From Punctularia strigosozonata HHB-11173 SS5 (lineage: Eukaryota; Basidiomycota; Agaricomycetes; Corticiales; Punctulariaceae), in assembly GCF_000264995.1 (NCBI RefSeq), contig NW_006767444.1, positions 631,472-695,471 of the forward strand: a stretch of DNA of 64,000 bases, in the 5' to 3' direction. The position numbers and the translations under genes were made by a program. The first letter of the stretch is position 1. Every line of letters starts with the position of its first letter. Shown here piece after piece: positions 33,997 through 44,236 of the stretch. The notes beneath the pieces are model-generated. The model made no database searches, was not told the DNA's origin, and saw nothing but the letters and a program-made list of their open reading frames with translations.

Positions 33997-36183
33997 CTAC
34001 TTTGGTGTTGTAGGGAAGTAGGCGACCGAGGGTAAGGTGACGTCGATCGGGCTCATCGTCGGTTCCCACTTGTCGGACGGCGAGATCTTGGCCTTCTCGA
34101 CGTCGGTCTGGAACACCTCCGGCTCGAAGTCCATGTCTTCCAGCATGTTTTCGACGTGCACTACGCATGAGAACCGTGTCAACGACGTTGCTATGGGCTG
34201 GTAGAGATGGACGGAAGGCCACGTACGATACTGTGCGAGACCCTCGCCGAACTTCCTCCAGCACACGACACCGAGGACGAAGGAGGCCGTGAGGAAGATG
34301 AGCGCGGCGACGGACATGCAGCCGAGGAAGGGCCACTGTACGAACGTCCAGCGGAAGACGAGCGAGTCGAACATGGCCGCCCAGCAGCCGAGGAAGGCGA
34401 GGTTGATGACGAGGAAGACGACCATCATGCGCTTCATCTCTCGACTCACGGAGTACCATCCCTGTGGTCGTGCGGCGTGAGTTGTCGGACTTCGTAACGG
34501 GAAACAAGCGGAACTCGCTGGCTTACCAGGGTGATCCACGGTATGAGACACTACGAGGACGTCGGAATAAGTCAGCGACAGAGCATGATGATTTTGTGGG
34601 TACGTACGATAAGCGTGAACAGGAAGGCCGCGAAGTATATGGTAGTGTGCGACGACACGTGCTTGACAGCACTGTTCACCAGCTGGTCGACCCATAGGCC
34701 CATCAAGGTCACAAGGAAGAAGACGGAGAGCTGCAAGCAGACCCAGATCGCAAGGAAGAACTATATAACACAGTCCGGCTTAGACCCCGGATGATCTCGA
34801 ATGATAGATGGAGGGAGAGGGACTTTACCCGGTAGATGCGAACAATGTGCTTGGGAGGGCCGACGCGCTTGAAGGCGTGTTGGTTGTACAGCCGGACGAG
34901 CTTCCAGCCGAGGTAGGCTGTAACCAACAGTGAGACCAGGTTGAGCACCAAATCGGGTATTTGCCACGCCAGGCGCTGCGAGAAGTACGTCGGGAACAGC
35001 TTTTTCTGTGATATCCGGGGGGCCAAACGGGGTTAAGTTCACAATGGCGCCCGGAGGAGACGTGCGCAGGGGGACATACGGTGTGGCACGGCGTCTCAGG
35101 GTTGATGATAAGATGGTTAAAACGCCGATGGATGTCTTTAGTGCGCCAGATCGAGTAGGCCGACCAGCCGGATTGTATCACGCGGGTGAAGAATACGGCG
35201 AGCCTGGACGCCGAGCACGATGAGGTCCAGTTGAAAAAAGGAAGCCAACAGTTAAACTTACAGATGTGGTGCTGACTCGTAGACCACCTGCGAATGATTG
35301 ATGAGCATGAAACGGCATGAACACTGGCGCAACCTACCGCATGAAAACCGATAAGGAAGAGCCAGAATTGAGAGCCGATCAGAGCGAGCTCTTCTCTTCG
35401 CGAGTTTTTGAGACTGTTGGCATTATCAGTATCGGAACCGTCGTGGCAGAGGCTGCGACAAGGAACTAACACTTGGTCCGGATATATCAAAACCCGGGCG
35501 CACTGCAGGTTCAAGGTTACCTTATCATTGTTTTTGTCCAGCTCGACACCAGTTATATCCCCGGTTTTGTTGTCGAACACCGCTTTGACGGTCGTCCCAT
35601 CTTTAGTACGTCCGGGATGTGAGATGTCAGGGAGACGAGCTAGATCGGACGCCGTGACCCGGTCTCGTTTGCGATAGCCCGTGAAATTATACGTGGCATT
35701 CGAGCCAGTTTCGTAGACCGGGATGCAAGGGTCGGATGATGCCCCATATGGAATGTGATGGCAGAGCTCGAGCCTGTAGGTCGAGTTGGGGCGAGTTAAC
35801 CACGCCAATTCATTCTTCCATGTGACCTGCATAGCGACATCAGCGATGCGTGCCGCGGTGGGTGGTGTAGTGAACGCACGTTGCTTTGCTCCAGAACACT
35901 AGTGGTCAGGGATGAAGCATCGGAATCGATCGAATAGAGGAATGACTGTATGATCTACGACGAGCTGAGCTTGGTTAAGGACGACAATCGATGAATGCTA
36001 CTCACCCCTTGTGAAAAGCATTGCGCGAAGGAGAACAGGAAAAATGCGGTCGTGAACTTCGACAATGTTATCCGGAGATACTGCTCAGATGCAACTGTGA
36101 GCAAGTAGGGACATCCAGCCGATGACCAAGGAGCGCACGATCGACTTGAGTTTGATCCAAGCCTTGTCCGCGGGGGTCAACAT
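33997..36183 (-). CDS. Multi-pass membrane protein with glycosylated N-terminal ectodomain, family unknown
   Basis: The model starts MLTPADKAWIKLKSI|YLRIT (58-nt intron), then a hydrophobic segment FTTAFFLFSFAQCFSQG. The following region, VTWKNELAWLTRPNSTYRLE and SNATYNFTGYRKRDRVTASD, carries several N-x-S/T sites and cysteines and is probably lumenal or extracellular. At least six further hydrophobic segments follow: QFWLFLIGFHAV, ALTLGWSAYSIW, IPDLVLNLVSLLVTAYLGW, AIWVCLQLSVFFLVTLMGLW, MVVFLVINLAFLGCWAAMF and FLGCMSVAALIFLTASFVLG. The C-terminal tail is acidic and polar. The layout resembles a seven-helix receptor-like or sensor protein conserved in fungi, but I do not recognise a named family. 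Intron borders in the first third are my reading and may shift. Confidence 0.65.
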
Positions 36184-37027
36184 GAGAAGGCAACGACACG
36201 AGCCGGGAGAGCCGGCGAAAGGTTATGTCCAGCAAGTAGCGAAGGTGAACAGAACAGACGAAGGGTGCAGCCTGTGCGTGTCTTGACGAGACTCTGGCTG
36301 GCAGAACTGAAAAGAGCGAGTCGCCGAGCCAGGTGGAGACAATGGGTGAGCTGTCGAGGGAAAGCAACCAGCTATCACCCGAGGCAAGGAATAGACCCTT
36401 GTATGGGAGCGGGAGGCAAAGAAGGCTCTGCTCCGAGCCCGTGGTAACATCCATCCTTTCGCTGGACCTGCCCTGTTCGTGAACAAAGGACGGACAGAAG
36501 AGGACGGCTCTGATGTTCGCACGCCCCAGGGATCTCTGAGTCTCAGCCGTGCAGCGCCTTGCTTTCATTCCCCGACAATGGATATCTCGATCCAATATCG
36601 ATCAAAAATCTCTCTTGATTCCTCTGCCTTGCACAATGAGGACAACGCGCCAAATACCCATCGTCTGTTGCGCCATGCGCGGAGCGGCCCAGGTCGCCGC
36701 GGACTGAAAACACTTCATTTGCTGGCATGGAGATCACGGAATCTTCGCTAAGAACCCCGACAGCCCCGGCATACCTAACGGGGCACGCTTATAACCGAGT
36801 GCTGCGCGCTCAACGTCTCGCCTCATCAGTGAGACTCAGGGCCTTCAAGACGAAAGTTGCCTTTAGTGTCAGCTTGAGAGTTCTGACGAAGGGCATCATC
36901 TACCGTAGATATCAAAGTGATCCACCAAGAGATGACATATATTACCACAGTATCTCTGTCATCCTGTGCAAGAGGTTCAGTCCTTCGAATGATTGCGGTC
37001 CTGTGGGTAGGAGCTCGAAGGAATATA
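36184..37027. other. Intergenic region upstream of the membrane protein gene
   Basis: A long open frame on the minus strand (36068-36595) overlaps the first exons in another frame and has no family resemblance. The rest holds short open frames only. Confidence 0.35.
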
Positions 37028-37725
37028 CTGTGCATCCACCCCTAATGCAACGCGTGTTGCATTAGGGTTATATCTCCCTCAAATCACCTCGAAATTGTCC
37101 GAAACTTTGGTAGTAGATAGCCAGGATGCTATAGATATGTCATTCAGCGTCTCAAATATTTTGGTTGAGCCTCAACTCTGCCAGCGAGATGCCGGCGAGA
37201 CGAAGTGAGCACCAGCCAAAGTTGCGAGATCATCACACGCGGTCACGACTTGCCGAGGTGCCGAACTAGGACAGGCTGCAGCGCAACGCAGGGCTCAAGC
37301 GGCTCAGGCCAATCAACGCAGGCGGAGTTTGAACTCATCCGTCACCCCAATACCGTCCTTTGTGTTGAACATCCTCCTACAGCAGCATTACTACAGCAAT
37401 TGCAAATCGGGATGGCGTATCAAATAGGATACAAGGTATTGAGTACTACAAAATATTTTCATGAATTTTGCGTTACCGATCCGGCGAAGCGAGGCCGTGG
37501 AGTACTCGCGACATGTTGCATCAACTCATTCGAGCTGTCCTAATGTTTTTCTGTAGCCCGAACCAACCCTCGCTCCTACTTCATCTCTTACATACAGTAT
37601 GTATAGATGTGTGAGAGTACATATATTTTTTTCCGAGATGAACAGCTGAGCAGGAAAGGAACGGGAGAGGGATTTGTGTCGATGTTGCATTAGGGGGCGA
37701 TGTTGCATTAGGGGTGGATGCACAG
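37028..37725. mobile_element. Non-autonomous DNA transposon (MITE-like), 698 bp, TATA-flanked
   Basis: The left end CTGTGCATCCACCCCTAATG continues with CAAC, and the right end is its exact inverse. Directly outside both ends lies TATA (37024-37027 and 37726-37729), so the target duplication is TATA or TA. The module CCCTAATGCAAC occurs twice at each end: near the left the second copy is inverted, forming a small palindrome around ACGCGT; near the right the two copies point the same way. No transposase or other protein is visible. The perfect 24-base ends suggest a fairly recent insertion. Confidence 0.75.
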
Positions 37726-37729
37726 TATA

Positions 37730-38219
37730 CCATGGGACACCTGAGGCTCACGGTCCAGACTTCGTGATGACCATTCTGAATCACAGATGCCCACGCCTCA
37801 AGACGGATTCAGCATATGCTTTTCATGATGATCAACGTATGGAGACCGGGTATACGGCCGTACGCCCGCATGAAGTTATCCCTTCTTCTGCCCTCCTTTC
37901 GGTCTGAGCGAACCGATCCAAGATCCCGATGCGGAAAGTTATCTACGCGATCAGGTAGTTCATGCTCCTTAAGATTCAAACGATCAAAACACCGAGGCTG
38001 TCCGCTCTCTACCACTGGAGATAGATTCTGATGGGGTTATCAATACCCTCGTGGGTCAGGATAGGGCGATCGCCGCCGCAGCGCCAATTGTTATGCTTTA
38101 GAATCATCGCGGGTTGTCTTAAAGCTTGTCCAAGCTCGGAATAACATTACACAGGGTATCGCCTACAGCCGAATGAATAGTTACTCGCATGCAGCGCCAC
38201 ATCCCACACGGAAGGAGAT
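37730..38219. other. Intergenic, nothing recognised
   Basis: About 490 bp downstream of the PL14 gene stop with only short open frames and probably its 3' UTR. Confidence 0.35.
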
Positions 38220-39350
38220 TCACAGTTTCTCCGTGATGGCCACTGAGAAATCGGCAAAGTAGGCATCCTGCGTCTGAGGCGACGCCCAGGAAGCGTCAGA
38301 TCCTACAGATAATCAATGGCGCATCAGTGATGAAACAGTCAGCCATCGAGCGGTCCGGACGTTACCTCCAAAGAATGTCTGTACGGGAGGACAGCACGGA
38401 ACGGACATGACAGTTGTTCGATCAGTCAGGCGCCAAACGGCGTGGCAAAGACCATGAGCGTACCTGGACCATAAGACCCCGGATCCGCCCGTCGGCGGAA
38501 TCGCGCAACACCAAGCCGCCGACGCTGAACATGCTCTGGCCGCCGACGAACAGCTCGAGCTCGCCGTTCTCCTCCCCGGCGTCGTTCAGCCTCACGCGCT
38601 CGCTCACCGTCGTCCACGCGCCGGCGGCGAACGAGAACGAGCCGCGGGCGATCGACGCGCCGTCCGTCGGGTTGCACGTGCTGAACGGCGGGATGGCGCA
38701 TACGCCGTCGTTCGCGGGGAACGAAGGGGGGAGGTAGGTGTACATCTCGCCCGCGCCGTCCGTGCGCCACATCAGCCGCGTGGAGAAGCAGGTGTCGTTC
38801 CGCGAGCCGCCGGAGCAGGAGACGGAGCCGTCGGCGGTGTCGCCGCCATCTACATGGGATCCGTCAGTTAGCGCTCGCGCCACGGCCGGGGCTGTAAAAC
38901 CGGAATGAGCGTACAAAATCCGGGGAGTTTGCCGCCCATGTTCCACTCGAAGCCATCCTGGAAGAACACCGAGTAACCGAAGGTGGCCTCTTTCGCTGTC
39001 GTCAGGTCCACGCTGTCCGGCCCGGATGCGTAGAAGCTGATGCCACCCCGGGGAGTATGCGAGAACGTGTAGGAGCCGTTGGGGTATATCGCTTGCATGG
39101 CCTGTTTGCCGGCGAACTCCACGTAGGTGTGCGTGACGCCGGAGGCGATCTTGGTCGCCTGGAGCGTCTGGTCGGAAAGAGGGAGTGCAGACGACGAGTC
39201 TGAGCAGGTCGTCCACGACTCGATGGGAGTTATCGGGAATAGTTCGTTGAGTAGGGCTGTCGATCTAGACGTGGCTCGGACGTCGCGAGGTGCGGCGTTC
39301 ACCAGCGCTAACGCGCCAAAGAGGAAAAGGGTATAAAGTGCAGAGCTCAT
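38220..39350 (-). CDS. Secreted polysaccharide lyase, PL14 family-like
   Basis: Extracellular lyase-type protein; PL14 members act on uronic-acid polymers such as glucuronan or alginate. The start MSSALYTLFLFGALALVNAA is a clear signal peptide. The mature part has ATKIASGVTHTYVEF, YTFSHTPRGGISFYASGP, ATFGYSVFFQDGFEWNMGGK and LPG, then an intron. After it come DGGDTADGSVSCSGGSRNDT, CFSTRLMWRTDGAGEMYTYL and NDAGEENGELELFVGG. The end, reached through introns, reads IRGLMVQTFFGGSDASWA and YFADFSVAITEKL. The blocks GYSVFFQDGFEW-GGKLPG and QTFFGG-SWA-YFADFSV are the conserved features I used. Cysteine pairs fit a secreted beta-jelly-roll. The real substrate in this fungus is not known. Confidence 0.8.
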
Positions 39351-40215
39351 CTTGAGGCGGGGTATCGGTGGGACAGTGAAATGCCCTTGGAAATTTCTCG
39401 AGCACGACCAGCCGGGTCTTTATACTTGATTTCACCGGAAGGGGCGAAAGAGGCACGTCCGGTGACTGCTAGCGCGAGGTTTCAGCCTGCGGAAGCAAAA
39501 CCATGGTTCTTCCGGTGATCGAGGTCGCACAATGCACGGCTGCCGTACGGTAGGAATGAGGATCGCTGGGATCGCACAAGGCTGGTCGACTCTGCATTAG
39601 AATACGCCGGTGTTGCCGCGCAGTGCGCCTTGAGTCTCGACTCTTCCGTGCCCGCGATGACACGGAACTAGAAAACTCGTGACGGAGGAGAGAAGGTATT
39701 GGGCCGTTTCGAGGGCGGAGGATACTGGTTCAGTATCCGTCTTGTGAGATAGAGTATCCTCCGGACCGAAGTTCGACCGAAGCCGCGTGCAAGCGACGAG
39801 CGCGGTCCATGATGCATGAACATAGCTACATTTGGTGGCGTTAGGGAGCACTTCAAGTCGCCTCCACACTGAAGGAACCTAGAGATAGACTCGGCCTTGA
39901 AATTTCATGCTCCGGAGGTGCGTGTTGACAATGAGTTCCAGACGGCATATCCAGCGCCCGAGCGATAGAGGCAATCAGATAAGGGTATTATTGAAGGTCG
40001 TCTGCTGGGCTAATATCGGAGTGCGGGTATCCAGCGTTTCATTCACATGCAGCCGCTTCTGTACCCTTCCATTCAAGCTATGAACAGAGCGTGGCGTTGT
40101 GGTAGAGTTCAGAGCAGACTTAGGGGAGGTGTGGTTTATTAACGCTTATTTTTAGCCTAGCTGCTTCGGCGCAGTCTCGGCACGCGCGCTAATTGCCTCC
40201 TTCCCTCCCACCACG
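39351..40215. other. Intergenic region between PL14 and GH3 genes
   Basis: 865 bp forming a divergent promoter region. I see no gene; open frames are short and unlike any family. Confidence 0.4.
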
Positions 40216-42347
40216 ATGGCAGCATTGAGCGAGGCAGTTAGACGAGAGATTGGGCAGGTAATCCTGCCTTCTCCAGTGGTAGAGGCGAATGACGATTGTT
40301 GCTCGATGCTCTGTTGCAGCACTTCGTGTTTGGATTTCACGGCCAAGACGTGGACGATAACATTAGGTCGCTCATTACCGAATACTTTGTCGGGTTCGTC
40401 AAGGTCTTGACGATATTATAATATCGGAATACTCACTTTGATATAACAGAAATGTCATCATTATGAAGCGTAACATTCAAAGAAAGTCCCCATCGTTTCA
40501 GTCCAAGTCAGGACGATGAACGAGATGGTGCACATCTTAGGTTCTGCACAGGTCAAGGCGGTTACAGATGCCTTGCAGAAGCTCGCAAAGGACTCTGGAC
40601 ATGAAAAGCCCTTGCTCATAGGCACAGATCAGGAAAACGGTGAGATTCCATCGCGAGGCTAATGTCTCTCCGCGCTCAAGATAGTCTCTGACATGGCGTC
40701 GGCGTGTTACAGGTCTCGTTTCCGCCTTCTCGCTTGCATCCGGGGAGGCTGGCACCCAGTTGTGGGTAACCTCACCCCACGAGCGTCGTTTTCGCACATT
40801 CATTCCGCGTTAATGAAGCCCCGGCGCCATGGCACTCGCGGCTACAGGCTCAACAGAGCTCACGGAGCGTGTGTACCGCGCGACGGCGGAAGAACTGAGG
40901 GCTGCAGGGATCAACTGGGCCTACAGCCCCGTCGCTGACGTCAACAGTGATCATAGGAATCCCGTCATCGGTACGAACATAGAATTCTATCTCCCGCTAG
41001 TGAAAGTCTAATCGTATGCTGTCCAGGTGTTCGATCTTTTGGCGATGGTGCAGTTTCCCGACATCATCTTCGTCCCTTGTGCGGCGTAATGACCCCATCC
41101 CGAATTCCATCGCAGATCCCCATGAGGTGGCGCGGTTCACAGCTGCTGCACATCGCGGACTGGCCTCGGGGAACGTCATCGCCTGCGCCAAACACTTCCC
41201 CGGGCACGGCGACACGCACGTCGACTCCCACCTCGCACTGCCGCGCATCATGAAATCCCGCGCAGAACTTGATGCGACCGAGCTGGTCCCGTTCAAGGCA
41301 CTCGTCGGGTCCTTCTCCTCCGCCGAGCCGATACCGTCGATCATGACCGGGCACATGGCGCTGCCCAACATTACCGGCGACGACACGCCCTGCTCGCTTT
41401 CCCGGGCGGTTACCACTGGGCTCCTCCGCATTGACATGAAATACTCAGGGGTCATCGTCACGGACTGTCTGGAGATGGAAGCCGTCGCGGAGACGTACGG
41501 CTCAGAGGGCGGCGCGGTGATGAGCCTCGAAGCCGGCGCGGACATCGTCATGATATGCCATCGGATTGACCGCCAGCGCGGCGCCCTCGAAGCGACCTAC
41601 CGCGCGATTGAGCAGGGAAGGCTGTTTATCGATGAGCTCCGCATCAGCGGCGAGCGCATCAGAGCGCTGAAAGACAAGTACTGCGGCACTTGGAACGACG
41701 TGGCGACGAAGCATATCTTGGACTCCGTGGCGCTTGCGAAGCTGAAGCGGGAGAATCTCGCGCTGGCGCAGGAAGCATACGCCACGTCCATCGCACTGGT
41801 CCGGGATTTGAATGGAACGTTGCCCCTCGTAGGCGGCGCTTCGGCCGGTCTCGCGCTCTTCACGCCTCAGATGGAGAGCGTTAACCTCGCCGTGGATGAC
41901 GCCGAAGGCGTCCTTCGCACCGCCGACGGCACGAAGCGGAACACCGCCGGGCCTTCTTATCTCGCCCTCGCCCAGGCGTTGTCCGCTCACGTCGAGAACG
42001 ATATCCAGCACGTCGTATACACCCCACAAAGCGCGGACGCGGAGTTCCCGGATCTAGGCGGCGCGAAGTCGGTCGTGTTCGCGCTGAGGAACGCAGACCG
42101 CAGCGCGTGGCAACTCGACATGCTCCGCAGGGTCGTCGATGCCGCCCGCGCCGCGCAGGCGAAGCTTGTCCTCGTCTCTACGTGCACGCCTTACGATCTT
42201 CTAGACGTGGAGATACCCGGCGTGCGCGAGGCGGCGTACCTCGCAACCTTTGAGTTCACCAAGCCTGCGCTGGAGACGGCCGCGAACGTAATCTTCGGCG
42301 TGACCAAGCCAACAGGCAAGGTCCCCGTCCTCGGCGGCAAGGTCTGA
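40216..42347 (+). CDS. Glycoside hydrolase family 3, NagZ-like beta-N-acetylhexosaminidase
   Basis: GH3 enzyme resembling bacterial NagZ. It starts MAALSEAVRREIGQ|HFVFGF with a 62-nt intron, then HGQDVDDNIRSLITEYFVG. The barrel continues with PLLIGTDQENGLVSAFS, TQLPGAMALAATGS, INWAYSPVADVNSDHRNPVI and VRSFGDDPHEVARF. The NagZ-clade motif AKHFPGHGDTHVDSH supplies the His/Asp acid-base pair, and VIVTDCLEMEAV the nucleophilic Asp. No signal peptide is present, so it is probably intracellular. A second domain of about 200 residues, with SYLALAQALSAHVENDIQHV and VVFALRNADRSAWQLDMLRR, follows and ends in TKPTGKVPVLGGKV, as in two-domain GH3 proteins. In a fungus the likely substrates are GlcNAc-containing glycans or chitin fragments. 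Confidence 0.88.
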
Positions 42348-42468
42348 CGTTCGTAGCCCATCTCCGCCGAACTTTGAACAGATGTACCAGGTGTTTGAAC
42401 ATAAAAAAATGTGACGATAAATACTACAGTAAAAATGAAGCAAAAATTTCCATGTAGATGATCGACGA

Positions 42469-43906
42469 TTAGTCTCTTCTCAGATGCGCGTACGGGTCGA
42501 TGTAGAGCTTGAGTTCGGTGGGAGAGACATCCACTTTGCACCATCTATCTTTGGCTGTATGGGAAGGGTTTATCTCTGGCGATCGCAAAGCGGAGGGTCG
42601 ACGTACCTTTTGGGTGTGCAGGTAGTTTCTCTGAGAATTCCTCGAGGACTTTGTATACGTCCGGCAAGCCGCGTACGTGGCAGAACCACGCCCAGGTGAT
42701 GCGTCCTTGCGGGTAATATTGGTAGAAGACAAGTCGAGGATCCGTCACGTCATCGAAGACTTTGAACAAGGTGGTGTCCTCCGTCATCGTCGCGTTCAAC
42801 CCGACCACCTTCAGCCGCGGGTTGTTCTCGAGCAGCTCCTTGATCGCCGCCTTCGTCGGCAGCAGGCGCTCCGTCTGCAACCGGAACTCGATGGGCGCGT
42901 AGAGGCTGAGGTGGGTGAGCTTGGGCAAGTTCGCGAGCTCCTTCCAGTGCATCCAGAAGATGTGCGAGTCGACGATCTCGAGGTGGGTCACGTTCTGCCA
43001 GATGGGCGCGTTCCAGTCCGGGGCATTGTTTTCGAAGAGGTTCAGGAGCCGGAGGCTGAGCTTCTCCGGTGCGTGCCTGATGAGGGCCTTCCAGAGCTGC
43101 TGCGCGGGCTCCACGCCCCCGGGTTGTTCGATGGAGACCCAACACCCGAGGGCACGCAGCTTGGGGAACGCTTCGAGGAACATGATCGCGTCCGGGACGT
43201 CAAAGTTGTAGGGTATCGAGAGCGACTTGACGTGCGCCTCGTAGTACCCAGGCGGCCGGCGCTTCTCTCGGACGTCGTTCATCAGCTCCCTGACGCCTCT
43301 GTTAAACTGCGTGATCTGGAGCATGATGTGGTTGTGCAGGAGCGCGGTCATCCTGGGGCGCAAGTCAGCGACTTTTCACGTTGGGTAAGTACACGCAACC
43401 TACCATACATGCACTCGCTTCGCGGTCAGACTGACCTTCCTCGCAAAAACCGGGTCGGCCCAGGCATTCATCTCGAAGATATATCGCTCGAGTTCGTAGG
43501 GTAGTGGTTTCGTGTTTTGCACAGCAGTGCTCGTTTCTTGCGGGCTATGAGAGGAGCCGTTCGCCGTCGCCGTCGCTGTCGCCTTTTTTGTCTTCGTTGC
43601 GAGACTGCCGACCCCCTCGGCCTCATCGTCTGAACGCTGCCTCTTCTTGCCCTTCGTCTGCCCAGAGAGCTCGTCGATCAGCTTACGCCTCGCCTCATCA
43701 GAAAGCGCGGCGAATATAGAAAGCGCGTGTTGGTAGTCGTTCATGCTTGCGCCCAGTTCCGCCGCGCTGGTGTTTGGCAGTATCAAGGCTTTACGGGATG
43801 CATCAGCTGCCTCATGCGCTCTCGGAACCTCCTCCCTCGGCGATACTGTCTTTCCCTTCTGTTTAAGCGATGATCCTAGCTTTCCCTTTTTCGTCTTTGG
43901 AGGCAT
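42469..43906 (-). CDS. LRR-like protein of a fungal F-box-type family
   Basis: Starts MPPKTKKGKLGSSLKQKGKT, a basic low-complexity arm, followed by GQTKGKKRQRSDDEAEG, which looks like a nuclear localisation signal. Then comes PLPYELERYIFEMNAWADPV, an F-box-like segment, and after an intron VHVW|MTALLHNHIMLQITQF. The main part has leucine-rich blocks typical of Agaricomycete F-box proteins: FLEAFPKLRALGCWV, WQNVTHLEIVDSHIF, LANLPKLTHLSLYAPIEFRL and NPRLKVVGLNATMTEDTT. It ends in VSPTELKLYIDPYAHLRRD. Such proteins form large expanded families; the target is not predictable. The stop lies about 120 bp from the stop of the convergent GH3 gene. Confidence 0.7.
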
Positions 43907-44236
43907 GATGAGAGGAGATATAAAAGCGGGAGTGGATTAGGTGCGGTTGAGAGGACGGTGGAAGCGGTGGCGGTTTTATAAACAAGAAAGGCCACCCTTG
44001 TCTGAGACACAAGGACTGCATGCGTGAGCTATTGTTGTCCACGTTCACACCATGCACGTGAACGCGATCGGTCGGACCGGGGCCCACAGTCAGTGCATGC
44101 ACGTGCCTCGCGCCCGCGTCGGGATGACGCCCCATCGCGGTAGCATCGCCGCCTGCTTAAGTACAGACGTCTCGGACAGGGAACGATCGCCCGCCCGCTC
44201 CCCCGCCCTCCGCCCACCACCCGCGTACCGCGCGCA
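43907..44236. promoter_or_regulatory. Divergent promoter region between LRR protein and kinase
   Basis: 330 bp between start codons facing away. On the minus strand TATAAAA (43975-43981) lies about 70 bp upstream of the LRR gene start, a plausible TATA box. It also contains a near-palindrome of the motif TGCATGCACGTG. Confidence 0.4.

Noticed and set aside
36068-36595. Minus-strand open frame of 175 codons before the membrane protein
   Set aside because: It overlaps the first exon of the better-supported model in another frame and has no recognisable family or signal peptide.
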